From Roseivirga sp. UBA6061 (lineage in GTDB: Bacteria > Bacteroidota > Bacteroidia > Cytophagales > Cyclobacteriaceae), in the NCBI GenBank assembly GCA_002427745.1, contig DIYF01000037.1:38713-102712 (forward strand): 64,000 nt of DNA, given 5' to 3'. Of this stretch, positions 26,127 to 34,733 are shown in pieces. Position numbers and translations under genes: made by a program. Numbering within the stretch: the stretch's first letter is position 1; the number at the start of each line of letters is the position of its first letter. The notes below the pieces were generated by a model. The model was not told where the DNA came from. It ran no database searches and saw only the letters and a program-made list of their open reading frames with translations.

Positions 26127-26743
26127 AGGCGTTTGATGACTTCTTCCAGTTTCGTTTCAATCAGGGGGGCTGCCACATGGCCAAACCATTGCCCCAATAT
26201 CTCCATCTCATCATTAAAAATGATAAATGTGGGCGTTCCACGAAACTGATTTACTGTGAAAGTAAAGGAAATCTTCCGTTGTCGCTTCAGGTAAGCCGCT
26301 ACTTTTTGTCTCAGCAGGTCCTGATCAAACCGGGCCCAGAGTTGAAAGTCAGGGTTGATATGGCAGATTTTCTCAGTCAGATCGCCATCTGCCAGTTCCT
26401 CGTCTGTGACGATGTGGTCCGAAGCTACGGGAAAGCAGATCGGTTCAGGATAGGCAGGCAGACCCTGGCTTTCGAGCATTTTCCTGGTCTCACCCACCGG
26501 GATACCGCCTGCTACAAGTTGCTGTGTGTTTTCTGGTGTATTCAGATCAAAATCCTCAAAGGCGGTGGATAAACCCAGATAACCGATCTCTTCACCAAAC
26601 CTGTCTCTCAGGTGATTTACCAGAGGGAAACCATAAGCGAAACAACCGGGACAGTTTACCTGGAAGACAAAGAGCAGATTGACTTTCTTTAATTCGAAAG
26701 TTCCCTGATGAACCGTCTGATATTTTAAATGAAGTTTTTGCAT
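26123..26743 (-). CDS. Thioredoxin-fold protein with CPGC motif
   Basis: The protein has 206 residues from the ATG at 26743 and begins the fold with FVFQVNCPGCFAYG (Cys31, Cys34). The cis-Pro segment RGTPTFIIF lies near residue 170. An inserted helical region of roughly 100 residues lies between them. There is no signal peptide, so a cytosolic thiol-disulfide role is likely. The CPGC site is unusual, since CPYC and CGPC are the common forms. It lies between two small genes and the MarR gene in one operon. Confidence 0.82.
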   Translation of the reverse strand: MQKLHLKYQTVHQGTFELKKVNLLFVFQVNCPGCFAYGFPLVNHLRDRFGEEIGYLGLSTAFEDFDLNTPENTQQLVAGGIPVGETRKMLESQGLPAYPEPICFPVASDHIVTDEELADGDLTEKICHINPDFQLWARFDQDLLRQKVAAYLKRQRKISFTFTVNQFRGTPTFIIFNDEMEILGQWFGHVAAPLIETKLEEVIKRL

Positions 26744-26745
26744 GA

Positions 26746-26994
26746 TCAACAGTCGCAGGTAAAGTCATCGATATTTTCATAGCCGGGAGCCTTGACCTCA
26801 TCGAGGCTTACAATCCAGTCTTCCTGAATCAGTTGGCCATCGGAAAGCTCAATGCCCCGGTCAGTTACTTTCATGACTACATTTACTGAATGATAGGCAT
26901 GAATATCATCAAAGTAGGCCAGCTTCACATATTGTTTCATGTGAAGGGCCTGCTCCAGAAGCTCAGAGAAGCCGGGTGATGAAGTGTCAATCAC
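26746..26994 (-). CDS. Small hypothetical protein ending in CDC
   Basis: An 82-residue soluble protein from a GTG start that overlaps the end of the DUF2024 gene by eight bases; an ATG at 26943 is an alternative. The C-terminus is FTCDC. No family is recognised. It belongs to the six-gene operon ending in the MarR gene, in which most members carry cysteine pairs. Confidence 0.7.
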   Translation of the reverse strand: MIDTSSPGFSELLEQALHMKQYVKLAYFDDIHAYHSVNVVMKVTDRGIELSDGQLIQEDWIVSLDEVKAPGYENIDDFTCDC

Positions 26995-27247
26995 AGTTGC
27001 CCAGTTCTATAATGCCAAATCCCTGTGCGTTGATAGAAGCCTCCAGCTCGGCAGAGGCCTCCTCAATATGACAGAACTTACACTCCCGGGTGGTAAGTGC
27101 TAAATCATGTAGTCCTTTGCCATTGAGGTAGGTTTTACCATAAGCCTGAACCTTTTCAAATTCTGTATTTTCCGGAACTATGATGTCAAAGTGCATGATG
27201 GTGTTATCCGCTTTGCTCACATAAGTATCAAATACTGCTGCTTTCAT
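26987..27247 (-). CDS. DUF2024 family protein
   Basis: This 86-residue protein begins KAAVFDTYVSKADNTIMHFD and contains RECKFCHIEEA (Cys56, Cys59, His60), as DUF2024 proteins do. The function is unknown. The CxxCH site could bind metal. Its start overlaps the upstream lipoprotein gene by four bases. Confidence 0.85.
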   Translation of the reverse strand: MKAAVFDTYVSKADNTIMHFDIIVPENTEFEKVQAYGKTYLNGKGLHDLALTTRECKFCHIEEASAELEASINAQGFGIIELGNCD

Positions 27248-27987
27248 TTTAATTGTTTTTTTGAGATTGTGAATTTTCTAATGCCTGAATGATTAAAAGG
27301 TCCTGAGACAGGTTGGTCCTGCTCATTCATCAACTGGAGAGACAGGCTGTGTTCGCCCATACTCAGCCCATCGATATAATAGGGCCTCCATTCCCGAAGC
27401 AGGAAAGTCTTGCCGTCCAGTACAGCCTTGACATAGAAGCCATCCGTCAGGTCAGTATTGAGCAAATAGAAGTCAAGAAGGATGCTTTCCGGCTTTCCAT
27501 GCTCTGACTGGTAATTGCCTTTGGGCCTGCTGTAAAACAGGTGCCTGCCTTTCTCCAGGTCATGCTGTTGAGGACCGAACTGGTGGATCACAAAAGCCTC
27601 GGAACTCTTGACACTCTCATGGTATGACCGGGAGAGAAATGAGAGCAATACATGATTCCCGGTATCCAGATTCAGTGTGAATTTATCATGATACCTGGCC
27701 ATATAAGGAGCATTGTCCAGAATATGGTGGATGTGCTGACCTTTGGCTGAGTTGGCAAGTTCCTTGGCCCTTGGCGAGGCTGTAGGTATGCCCAGCTCAT
27801 AGCCAGACACCCTGAACAGGAGCTCAATTTCTCCCGGCCGGACCTGTTGCGGATCTGTAATAAGTGCCAGACTGGCCTGAACAGGCAGCGGACTGCGGTC
27901 CACTGCTCTGATCACAGGCTCATTGGCTTTTTGTGTCTGACAGCTCAGTACTGTCAAAGTCAGCAATAAGGCTGGTATAAGGCGCAT
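27244..27987 (-). CDS. Predicted lipoprotein of unknown function
   Basis: This 247-residue protein has a signal peptide ending in the lipobox VLSC (Cys16). The mature part is beta-rich and contains a His-rich segment, GQHIHHILDN, near residue 83. Such segments are seen in periplasmic metal- or ligand-binding folds, but I cannot name the family. It directly follows the secreted protein gene in the same operon. Confidence 0.75.
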   Translation of the reverse strand: MRLIPALLLTLTVLSCQTQKANEPVIRAVDRSPLPVQASLALITDPQQVRPGEIELLFRVSGYELGIPTASPRAKELANSAKGQHIHHILDNAPYMARYHDKFTLNLDTGNHVLLSFLSRSYHESVKSSEAFVIHQFGPQQHDLEKGRHLFYSRPKGNYQSEHGKPESILLDFYLLNTDLTDGFYVKAVLDGKTFLLREWRPYYIDGLSMGEHSLSLQLMNEQDQPVSGPFNHSGIRKFTISKKQLK

Positions 27988-28722
27988 CTATTTGACAGAA
28001 TAGGGGAGTGATAAATCTCCGGAAGCTACACTGTAGACATTGTAAACACCGAGTAAGGGCTTATCTGCCACACTGGTGTTCACCTGCATATAGGCAGCCA
28101 CTCCGTCAAACTTAAAATCAGTTTTATTGCCGATTCTGTAAGCCGGGACAACGACTTTGATACTGCCGGACCTGGTGATTACCGGAAAGCCCGGAGAGTC
28201 CATATACATAGGCATGCCCGGATTGGTGGGAGGCAAAGTCACTGACTTGTCTTCAGGGTTGAACTGTTTTACCGAAAGTCCTCCGGGCACTCTGTCGTCC
28301 GACTGCAGAACCACCCAGTGAGGATGCCAGATAATACCGTCATTGGCAAAGTCCCGGTCTCCGTTCTCGTCCCACATGGGGGTATCATCAAAGTCAGGGT
28401 GAGAGGTGAGGGCCAGGGCCACAATACCCTCCGTAGCGCTGAAGCCAACATCAGTTGCTTTGAGGTTGGTGGGGAAGACATAACCCAGTACCGGTGCTCC
28501 ATCCAACTGACCTGCTTTAGTGGGTAAGGACCTGCCCGCTCTGCCTTTTACTCTGATTTCCATGACTATCTGTGCCAGGTCGGCATTATAGCTTCCTGAA
28601 GCACTGGTGATTTTCAGGTCCGGACTCGTTTTAAATGAGGCAGGTTCATTCAGTTTCAGCTGTGCCTGCACCATGCTCGTGATAAGCAACAGGCTCATAA
28701 GGCTAAGTGTAATTCTCTTCAT
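27988..28722 (-). CDS. Secreted protein of unknown function
   Basis: This 244-residue protein has a signal peptide cleaved after about residue 20 (VQAQ). The mature part contains GAPVLGYVFPTNLKA, a HPHWVVL segment near 143 and a C-terminal YNVYSVASGDLSLPY. I do not recognise a family. It is the first gene of the MarR-associated operon, directly downstream of the putative operator. Confidence 0.72.
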   Translation of the reverse strand: MKRITLSLMSLLLITSMVQAQLKLNEPASFKTSPDLKITSASGSYNADLAQIVMEIRVKGRAGRSLPTKAGQLDGAPVLGYVFPTNLKATDVGFSATEGIVALALTSHPDFDDTPMWDENGDRDFANDGIIWHPHWVVLQSDDRVPGGLSVKQFNPEDKSVTLPPTNPGMPMYMDSPGFPVITRSGSIKVVVPAYRIGNKTDFKFDGVAAYMQVNTSVADKPLLGVYNVYSVASGDLSLPYSVK

Positions 28723-28732
28723 AATTTTAATT

Positions 28733-28777
28733 GTTAGGATTTCTAATTATATGCCTAACGCAAAACGTATAGTTAGG
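28733..28777 (-). promoter_or_regulatory. Candidate MarR operator: three GTTAGG/CCTAAC half-sites
   Basis: GTTAGG at 28733-28738, CCTAAC at 28754-28759 and GTTAGG at 28772-28777 form overlapping inverted pairs 10 to 55 bases upstream of the first gene of the operon. A TACGTTTTG stretch on the minus strand between the half-sites could be the -7 region. The operon ends in a MarR gene, which fits autoregulation. Confidence 0.5.
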
Positions 28778-28865
28778 ATTCCAAACAATTGAAAATTTTT
28801 TTCACTTTACTACAAAATGATACCTGAAGCTCTGTAGAGACGGTTTTTGTTTAGGCTATTTTTCT

Positions 28866-28873
28866 TAGTTTTG
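28866..28873 (+). promoter_or_regulatory. Putative -7 promoter box (TAGTTTTG)
   Basis: TAGTTTTG matches TAnnTTTG 17 bases before the DUF6090 start codon. A TTTG at 28846-28849 is a possible -33 box, with 16 bases between. Confidence 0.4.
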
Positions 28874-28890
28874 GTAATACCACTACTACT

Positions 28891-29619
28891 ATGGCTCCAC
28901 CGAAGCGAAAAAACCTCAGTTATTACCTTGCCGAGCTCCTGATACTTGTTTTGGGTATTTCATTGTCTTTCATACTCAATGAGTGGAGGCAGGAGAGGTC
29001 AGAGCGAAAGCTGGAAACTGAACTTATGATGCAGTTCAGGGAAAACCTGATCCTGGATTCAATATCACTCTCTGCTCAGATACAGAGCCTGGACCTTCGT
29101 ATGAAGGCAGCGCAAAACCTGTTATTGGTTGACGAAAGTAGCCCTTACTCCGACACAACTGCCCGCAACCTGATTTTTATTATGAACTTTGGAGGCTTTT
29201 ACCCGACAGATATTACCTACCAGGAAATGCGAAGTCTGGGTAACTCTCGTCTGATCAAGAATAAGGAGCTGCTTCAGGAAATCATTCAGCTGTATGAAAC
29301 TGATTTTGACCTGCTGGCGGAGTGGTCAAACACCGACAGGGCTTTTGTGCTGAATGATCTGCTGCCCTATATGAACAGGGAGTTACCTTTTGCCCGGGGA
29401 CTCAATTTCGGAACTATGTCGGACGCGAAAAAGCGGCAATTGATGAAGGTGCTCATCGAAGACGAGACACGCTATCTGACACAGTATAGTGAAATCATGA
29501 AGATTGGTAACAAGCAGGTTTTTGAAAGAGCGCTGGGCGAGGTAAGAAGGATCATAGGTATGCTCAATGAAGAGTTACCGGATGAGGCCCTGATCGCAGA
29601 ATTTGCGAAGCATCCTTAA
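28891..29619 (+). CDS. DUF6090 family membrane protein
   Basis: This 242-residue protein has one N-terminal membrane segment (LAELLILVLGISLSFILNEW, about residues 12-31) and a helical, charged remainder. The NLSYYLAELLILVLGISLSF start and the YQEMRSLGNSRLI segment are typical of DUF6090, a Bacteroidota family of unknown function. It converges on the DoxX gene with a four-base stop overlap. Confidence 0.85.
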   Translation: MAPPKRKNLSYYLAELLILVLGISLSFILNEWRQERSERKLETELMMQFRENLILDSISLSAQIQSLDLRMKAAQNLLLVDESSPYSDTTARNLIFIMNFGGFYPTDITYQEMRSLGNSRLIKNKELLQEIIQLYETDFDLLAEWSNTDRAFVLNDLLPYMNRELPFARGLNFGTMSDAKKRQLMKVLIEDETRYLTQYSEIMKIGNKQVFERALGEVRRIIGMLNEELPDEALIAEFAKHP

Positions 29620-30026
29620 TTGAAGAGTCTTTTATCAAGAGAATGCTTACCCGGACCTGCAATCATCAGTACTGAGAAGCAGAGCAGGTACAAGGCGGAT
29701 TTTTCCTGGGTGCCAAAGGGGTCGTCACCGTGAACAATAAAGGCCGCAACAGCCATTGTGATAATGAGAGGAACCAGTGCATAACGTGTGGTAAGCCCCA
29801 GTATCAACAGAATAGAACAGATAAATTCAGCCAAAACTGTAAGTATCAGTGAGGCTTCCACTCCCAGCCCCAGCGGGTCGCCAAAGCTAAATTCTCCATT
29901 CAGTACTCTTTGGAATTTGGGATAACCATGGGTGAGCATCATCATACCCAGACCGGCACGAAAGACCAGCAGCGACAGATCAATATTGGCCTTATAATTC
30001 CCGGTATGGAGCAGTTTTTTCAGCAT
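29616..30026 (-). CDS. DoxX family membrane protein
   Basis: A 136-residue four-helix membrane protein with LLVFRAGLGMMMLTHGYPKF near the start and the PLGLGVEASLILTVLAEFICSILLILG middle typical of DoxX. The exact activity of these proteins is unknown; some are linked to thiol or quinone redox. It is monocistronic, 40 bases downstream of a TPR gene. Confidence 0.88.
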   Translation of the reverse strand: MLKKLLHTGNYKANIDLSLLVFRAGLGMMMLTHGYPKFQRVLNGEFSFGDPLGLGVEASLILTVLAEFICSILLILGLTTRYALVPLIITMAVAAFIVHGDDPFGTQEKSALYLLCFSVLMIAGPGKHSLDKRLFN

Positions 30027-30066
30027 CTCGTCTTTATTCTATATAACAAGATGCTAAACAAAATGC

Positions 30067-30882
30067 TTATCGGCAATACTCTTTTAGATATTCGGTAGCT
30101 ACCGGGTCTCCCATTTTTTCCCCTTTCTTAAACTGATTACAGGCCTGTGAGAGTGTGTGCTGGCGGTCGTTGATCATTACCATGCCTCTGCGCGTTACAG
30201 CTTCAGCATAGTTCTCATCCAGTGAAAGGGCCTTGTCAAAGTTCTCCATGGCCTCCCCGTAGTTTTCATAGGTGAAGAAAACGACTCCGCGGTTGAAGTA
30301 GCCCACGGCCAGGTCGGGCTGGATGCGCAGTGCCTGGTCGAAGTACCTTACAGCAGTAGGCCCCCAGCCCATGCGGGCATAAGCAGCACCAAGACTGATC
30401 AGTGCATGCACGTTGGTAGGATCTGCCGCCACTACCTTATCCAGGTCATCAGAAGCTTTGGGGGCTTCATTGATTTTGAGGTAACTGTTGCCGCGCAGTT
30501 GTAGTGCTTCCAGGTTCTCCGGGTCTTTTCTCAGAATCGCCCTGAGGTCCATAATGGCTCCCTTATAATTGCCAAGCTTGTACGAGCACCGGGCTCTGGC
30601 CATGCGGGAGAGCCTTATGTTCTTTTTCATATTCAGCAGCTTGGAGAAGTCGTCATAGGCGTCTTCGAATTCGCCTATTTCTTCAAGGGCTCTGCCGCGG
30701 TTATACAGGGCATAGTGGTTATTGGGCTCGAAGTCGATGACCATGTCGTACTTAGCGGCAGCGGCTTCAAAGTTGCCTTCCTGATAAAGCTCATCGGCTT
30801 CTTCGCGCACACCATCCATGGAGCAGGCAGATAGCATCATGACGAGTAATGCTATGATTGACAGATACTTTGAGTTCCTCAT
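30067..30882 (-). CDS. Tetratricopeptide-repeat lipoprotein
   Basis: This 271-residue protein has a signal peptide with the lipobox LSAC (Cys20) followed by about six TPR units. The repeats show the NNHYALYNRGRALEEIGEFEDA pattern. It probably serves as a protein-protein interaction scaffold at the inner face of the outer membrane. It follows the VWA gene after a 52-base gap on the same strand. Confidence 0.85.
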   Translation of the reverse strand: MRNSKYLSIIALLVMMLSACSMDGVREEADELYQEGNFEAAAAKYDMVIDFEPNNHYALYNRGRALEEIGEFEDAYDDFSKLLNMKKNIRLSRMARARCSYKLGNYKGAIMDLRAILRKDPENLEALQLRGNSYLKINEAPKASDDLDKVVAADPTNVHALISLGAAYARMGWGPTAVRYFDQALRIQPDLAVGYFNRGVVFFTYENYGEAMENFDKALSLDENYAEAVTRRGMVMINDRQHTLSQACNQFKKGEKMGDPVATEYLKEYCR

Positions 30883-30934
30883 GTTGTAAATAAACTAAGT
30901 AGTTAGTTTACAAACAACGCTTTCAACGAAAAGT

Positions 30935-33022
30935 TTAGTAGGTGCCGTTGTATTTTCTGAGAAACCATTCGCCTGATACCAGCAGCAGTAGCAGTATGAG
31001 TATCCAGGGGTTGTTGAGAATCAACTGAAGTTTCTCGTCTGAGCGGGAAATAGGTTTGGCATTCAGGGCCGCGATCATATCAGTCAGCCCTTCCATGGCC
31101 TCTTCTTCCAGGTACTGACCACCGGAATTATTGGCAATATTTCTAAGTAGCTGATGATTGGCCGTGAGGTTGATATCTTCCAGGGCCAGCCTCTCTACAG
31201 AGAAAGTGCCTTGTGCTGTTTCACGCTGACCATTGACGGTAGACGAAGCGCTGTAGCTGTAGATACCCGGGGCCAGCCCGCTGAGCTGAAAATTTCTGCT
31301 GGCGCTGTTTACATAATCAAACTCTTGCCGGGCTCCCTGTGCATCGGTAATGGTGAGGTCGATGGAGTAATCATATACCTTTTCAAAAAGCTCGTTATAA
31401 ACATCTGATATAAACTCTACCGGTTCATTATCGAAGTACTGGTTGGTGGTGGTGTTCACCTGGAAATTCCTTTTGTCATCTTTGGTTGCCAGGTACTGCA
31501 TAAGCTTGCCGAAAATCTCATCAAACAGCTTCTGGTCATCGTTCAGCCCAAACTCCTGCAGACGCCACTTCCAGAAACCTGAACCAGAGAACACCGCAGA
31601 TTTACGATCATCAGTGTTGTAAATAGAAATCAGAGGTCTGTCGGTCTGAATGTTTCCGATCTTCTGATAGAGCAGTATCTCTACAGCATTTTTGAAGGTA
31701 AACTGCCCATAAGGCACGGTCAGGGGAGGGTAGCTTTCCATCCTGTTCAGCAGGTCAGTATCAATCTCAAACAGCTCGAAGTTGGGGTTTACATTCGCAC
31801 TCACATTGTCTGTCTGACCATAGCTGCTATAGTCAACTACCTCATTTCTTTCATTAATAGGCTGCAGGTTTTCTGTGCCGGTAATATAGAGCGTATTGGT
31901 ATTGTCTATCCAGGTATTGAGCCAGCTGGGCAGTTCATTAAAGCCTGGTAGCTGATGAAGTACAATAAGGTCGAAAGGCCCCTCTGGTGCTACATCCGTT
32001 ACGCTTTCTATGTAGAGTACTGTTTCTGTACCTTCATTTTTATCGATTACGCTGGTCAGGGCTTTGATATCCGGATGAGGCGCGCGAGCTGCTACCAAAA
32101 TGCGTTGCTTGCTGTCTACCACTTCCAAAAAGACATTGCGACTATTGTTCACCGCAGAGCTTTCTCCATCCATCGGCACTATCTGCACTCTGAAACTTTC
32201 AACCCCCACTTTTTCGGCATCCAGAATAAACTCTGCTGAATTGATCTGTTCATCGCCTCTGAGTTGTAGTCTTTGCGATTTGATGACTTTACCTGCCTTG
32301 AGCACCTGCACCTCTGCACTTTCTCCCACAAAACCATTATTGAATACCTCGACATTCAGGGGAAAGCGGTTGCCTTCATATACTACCTTATTATAGTTGA
32401 TAGACTTAATACTGAGGTCTCGCGCGGGAATAGTGTCTCCCAGCCCCACGGTGTATACCGGAACATTCAGGTTCATAAACTGTGGCGAGCGGCCGTAGTT
32501 GTGAATACCATCGCTGGCCAGCACCACGCCCACCAGGTTTTGCTGTTCGTAGTCTGACTCAATTCCTTTAAGCAGGCTTTGCAGATTGGTCGCCTGTTGA
32601 TCAAAAGCCACAGTCTGAAAATCAGCACTGTATTCCTGCAGCCCTTTAATCCGTACATCAACATCAGCCGCTTCCAGCTCGTTTTGTACGTTCTCCAGTC
32701 TTGTTTTCAGGGCCTCAAAATCCGTAGAATCATAAGTGGCGGGCAGGGAAGCCGAGTTGTCAATGGCCAGTACCACTACTGGTTTTTCATCAAAGAACTG
32801 TACCTGGTTGAGCATGGGCCCCAGTAGCAAAAAGGCAACAATGGCCACCATGACACCCCGGAGTACACTCAGGATGGTGTTTACATTTTTACTCCATGAA
32901 GTCTTCTTGGAATACAGAATCCAGGCATAAACCACTCCGGCCAGCAGGCATAGTCCTATGAACCATGGAGAGCTTTCTGTTTGAATGGAAACCTTAGCTA
33001 ATACAGATTGAAATAGTGGCAA
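30935..33022 (-). CDS. VWA-domain membrane protein (BatA/B-like)
   Basis: This 695-residue protein starts at a TTG; no ATG is near. Two N-terminal membrane helices (about 20-37 and 49-70) precede a von Willebrand A-like domain with the MIDAS-type DNSAS at 88-92. A long beta-rich periplasmic region and a C-terminal membrane helix (about 672-690) follow. The layout resembles Bacteroidota VWA/glutamine-amidotransferase-like envelope proteins. No MoxR ATPase is next to it. Confidence 0.82.
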   Translation of the reverse strand: MPLFQSVLAKVSIQTESSPWFIGLCLLAGVVYAWILYSKKTSWSKNVNTILSVLRGVMVAIVAFLLLGPMLNQVQFFDEKPVVVLAIDNSASLPATYDSTDFEALKTRLENVQNELEAADVDVRIKGLQEYSADFQTVAFDQQATNLQSLLKGIESDYEQQNLVGVVLASDGIHNYGRSPQFMNLNVPVYTVGLGDTIPARDLSIKSINYNKVVYEGNRFPLNVEVFNNGFVGESAEVQVLKAGKVIKSQRLQLRGDEQINSAEFILDAEKVGVESFRVQIVPMDGESSAVNNSRNVFLEVVDSKQRILVAARAPHPDIKALTSVIDKNEGTETVLYIESVTDVAPEGPFDLIVLHQLPGFNELPSWLNTWIDNTNTLYITGTENLQPINERNEVVDYSSYGQTDNVSANVNPNFELFEIDTDLLNRMESYPPLTVPYGQFTFKNAVEILLYQKIGNIQTDRPLISIYNTDDRKSAVFSGSGFWKWRLQEFGLNDDQKLFDEIFGKLMQYLATKDDKRNFQVNTTTNQYFDNEPVEFISDVYNELFEKVYDYSIDLTITDAQGARQEFDYVNSASRNFQLSGLAPGIYSYSASSTVNGQRETAQGTFSVERLALEDINLTANHQLLRNIANNSGGQYLEEEAMEGLTDMIAALNAKPISRSDEKLQLILNNPWILILLLLLVSGEWFLRKYNGTY

Positions 33023-33183
33023 AGTGATTACCGGAGATTTGAATTATGAATGATCAATGATTTCTCTTACGCAATAAAACGAAATATGATCATTATGCAT
33101 TTTATTTTTTGTCAGGGATTTGATGAGTGGTGGGTTTTGGGGCAGGCAAGCCGCAAACCGGATGGCCTTTGATCCCGATCAAC

Positions 33184-33218
33184 AAAAAACGAGATGCCCC
33201 GTTTTGGAGAATCTCGCT
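33184..33218 (-). terminator. Intrinsic terminator after the DUF4221 gene
   Basis: On the minus strand AGCGAGAT (33218-33211) pairs with ATCTCGTT (33195-33188), followed by a T-run. It lies 25 bases beyond the DUF4221 stop. The rest of this 220-base gap shows nothing else. Confidence 0.7.
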
Positions 33219-33242
33219 TGATGATCTTTTCAGAACAGATAA

Positions 33243-34454
33243 TTAATTCTGATTGTAAGAGAGCTCTGACGAAACGGCTCCCGGTTCCTTTAGTGTCAGC
33301 AGACTGAAGGAGAACCTACCTTCATCGTTGAGTTTACTCTCAGGATGGTTTACCGACATATACAATCCTTTCTTGCCCACAAATGCATTTTTGGGAACGA
33401 GCTCTGAATTCTTGTCAAACATGGTTTCTCCAATGATATTGAGCGCTTCATCCAGAATCATCACGGTGAATTTTGTGGGAAACTGAATGTTTTGTCTCAA
33501 GGCCTGTATGTCTGTGATATCCAGCTCGGGGTAGCAAAAGCGGTAGTATACCTTTCTGTACTTATCATAGAGCAGGTTTCCATAGTGATCGGAAGTGGAA
33601 AAGTATTTTCCTCTTTCGGCTCCTCCACCGTTGGCAGGGAAGATATCCAGCTCTTTTTTAAGGAACTTACTCGGTGCACTTACTTTGGTCAGTGGTGCGT
33701 CTACCCTGGCTGAGAAGTACAGGTGATGATCGCCAAAGAACGAGTACACCGCTCCTTTATCTGAATGCACAGCGCTGAACTCGAAATGCTTCATTCCCTC
33801 TTTAAAATAGTCGTCAGGAAAAAAGTGAGGCAGCATTTCGGTCTGTCCTGTGTTCATGTCGATGGCATAAGCGGTGTGCTTCTTTGCCAGCTCGCGATTG
33901 GAAATGGACCGGTAATTTCCCTGGTAAAGTGTTTTTACAACCAGCTTGTTATCCGTGTAAAGGGGAGAGGCTGAGAAGAAAGATGAACTGATCATGGCAT
34001 TGTTATAGCCGATAGGCTGATCGTATTCCACCTTTTGAAATTTGGTGCCTGTCGTATCAATGATATACACCCGGTTGTCTTCATTAGGGAAGAGCAGAAT
34101 ATTCTCAAAGTCTTTTACATGAACGCCTTTAAAAGGCCCTACACCTCTTTCTCCATTCATTTCTACCGGAATGGACTGTATGAGTTTTTCCTGATTCAGG
34201 TCAAAAATCTGCAGCTCATTAATGAAAGTATTGATCGAGAATAAATAACCCGATCCACTCTGGTTGTCATCATAATAAGTCAGAAAGTCACTGACATTTG
34301 AGGTCACGCTGTCTACCTCAAGCTGAATGAGAGATTCAGACCTTTCCAGGCTCAGGTCGTAGCTGGCTTCTGTCGACTCCTCTACCATACTTTTATCACT
34401 GCAGGCGAGTGCGAAGATGGCCAGGAGCGCTATTGTGAATGAGTATTTAGACAT
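33243..34454 (-). CDS. DUF4221 lipoprotein (beta-propeller-like)
   Basis: This 403-residue protein has a signal peptide with the lipobox ALAC (Cys18) and a repeated strand pattern of a six-bladed propeller type (GSGYLFSINTFINELQIFDLN, VRVYIIDTTG-like turns). DUF4221 and related BF3164-type propellers are Bacteroidota surface or periplasmic proteins of unknown role and often sit beside small exported peptides. Here a 58-residue secreted Cys-rich peptide gene lies 103 bases upstream on the same strand. Confidence 0.85.
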   Translation of the reverse strand: MSKYSFTIALLAIFALACSDKSMVEESTEASYDLSLERSESLIQLEVDSVTSNVSDFLTYYDDNQSGSGYLFSINTFINELQIFDLNQEKLIQSIPVEMNGERGVGPFKGVHVKDFENILLFPNEDNRVYIIDTTGTKFQKVEYDQPIGYNNAMISSSFFSASPLYTDNKLVVKTLYQGNYRSISNRELAKKHTAYAIDMNTGQTEMLPHFFPDDYFKEGMKHFEFSAVHSDKGAVYSFFGDHHLYFSARVDAPLTKVSAPSKFLKKELDIFPANGGGAERGKYFSTSDHYGNLLYDKYRKVYYRFCYPELDITDIQALRQNIQFPTKFTVMILDEALNIIGETMFDKNSELVPKNAFVGKKGLYMSVNHPESKLNDEGRFSFSLLTLKEPGAVSSELSYNQN

Positions 34455-34487
34455 TATAGTTCGGTTTAGTACTGATTTAGTTGATAA

Positions 34488-34518
34488 GTGAGGTACTATC
34501 GGGAAGACAGTACCTCAC
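34488..34518. other. Hairpin between the peptide gene and the DUF4221 gene
   Basis: GTGAGGTACT (34488-34497) and AGTACCTCAC (34509-34518) form a perfect 10-bp stem with an 11-base loop. No T-run follows in the direction of transcription (minus). It may stabilise or partly terminate the peptide mRNA and so set a higher level for the peptide than for the DUF4221 protein. Confidence 0.6.
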
Positions 34519-34556
34519 TGTTTTATTCATGGGGTCAACCAATCATTCCATTGGAA

Positions 34557-34733
34557 TTACTGATTGATGATATCGCCACATGAATCAAAACCCTGGGTGC
34601 TGCAACCATTGGTGCAGTACCAGTCTTCCCATTTACCTGAGCAACCAGCTTCTGCTTCTTGAGGGGCCATAAATACTGATAATACCATCAGGCTGAACGC
34701 GGCCGCCAGGCCTTTTAAAACTCTCTTTTTCAT
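34557..34733 (-). CDS. Small secreted Cys-rich peptide
   Basis: I translated this by eye: 58 residues from the ATG at 34733 to the TAA at 34557. It starts MKKRVLKGLAAAFSLMVLS, an n-region and h-region of a signal peptide, with a likely signal peptidase I cut after AEA (residue 29). No lipobox is present (EAGC). The mature part has about 29 residues with four cysteines at 31, 40, 44 and 52 and two tryptophans, and ends in CGDIINQ. Two disulfide bonds are plausible. The layout resembles NVEALA-type Bacteroidota peptides that accompany propeller lipoproteins, but the NVEALA motif itself is not present. It lies directly upstream of DUF4221. Confidence 0.75.
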   Translation of the reverse strand: MKKRVLKGLAAAFSLMVLSVFMAPQEAEAGCSGKWEDWYCTNGCSTQGFDSCGDIINQ

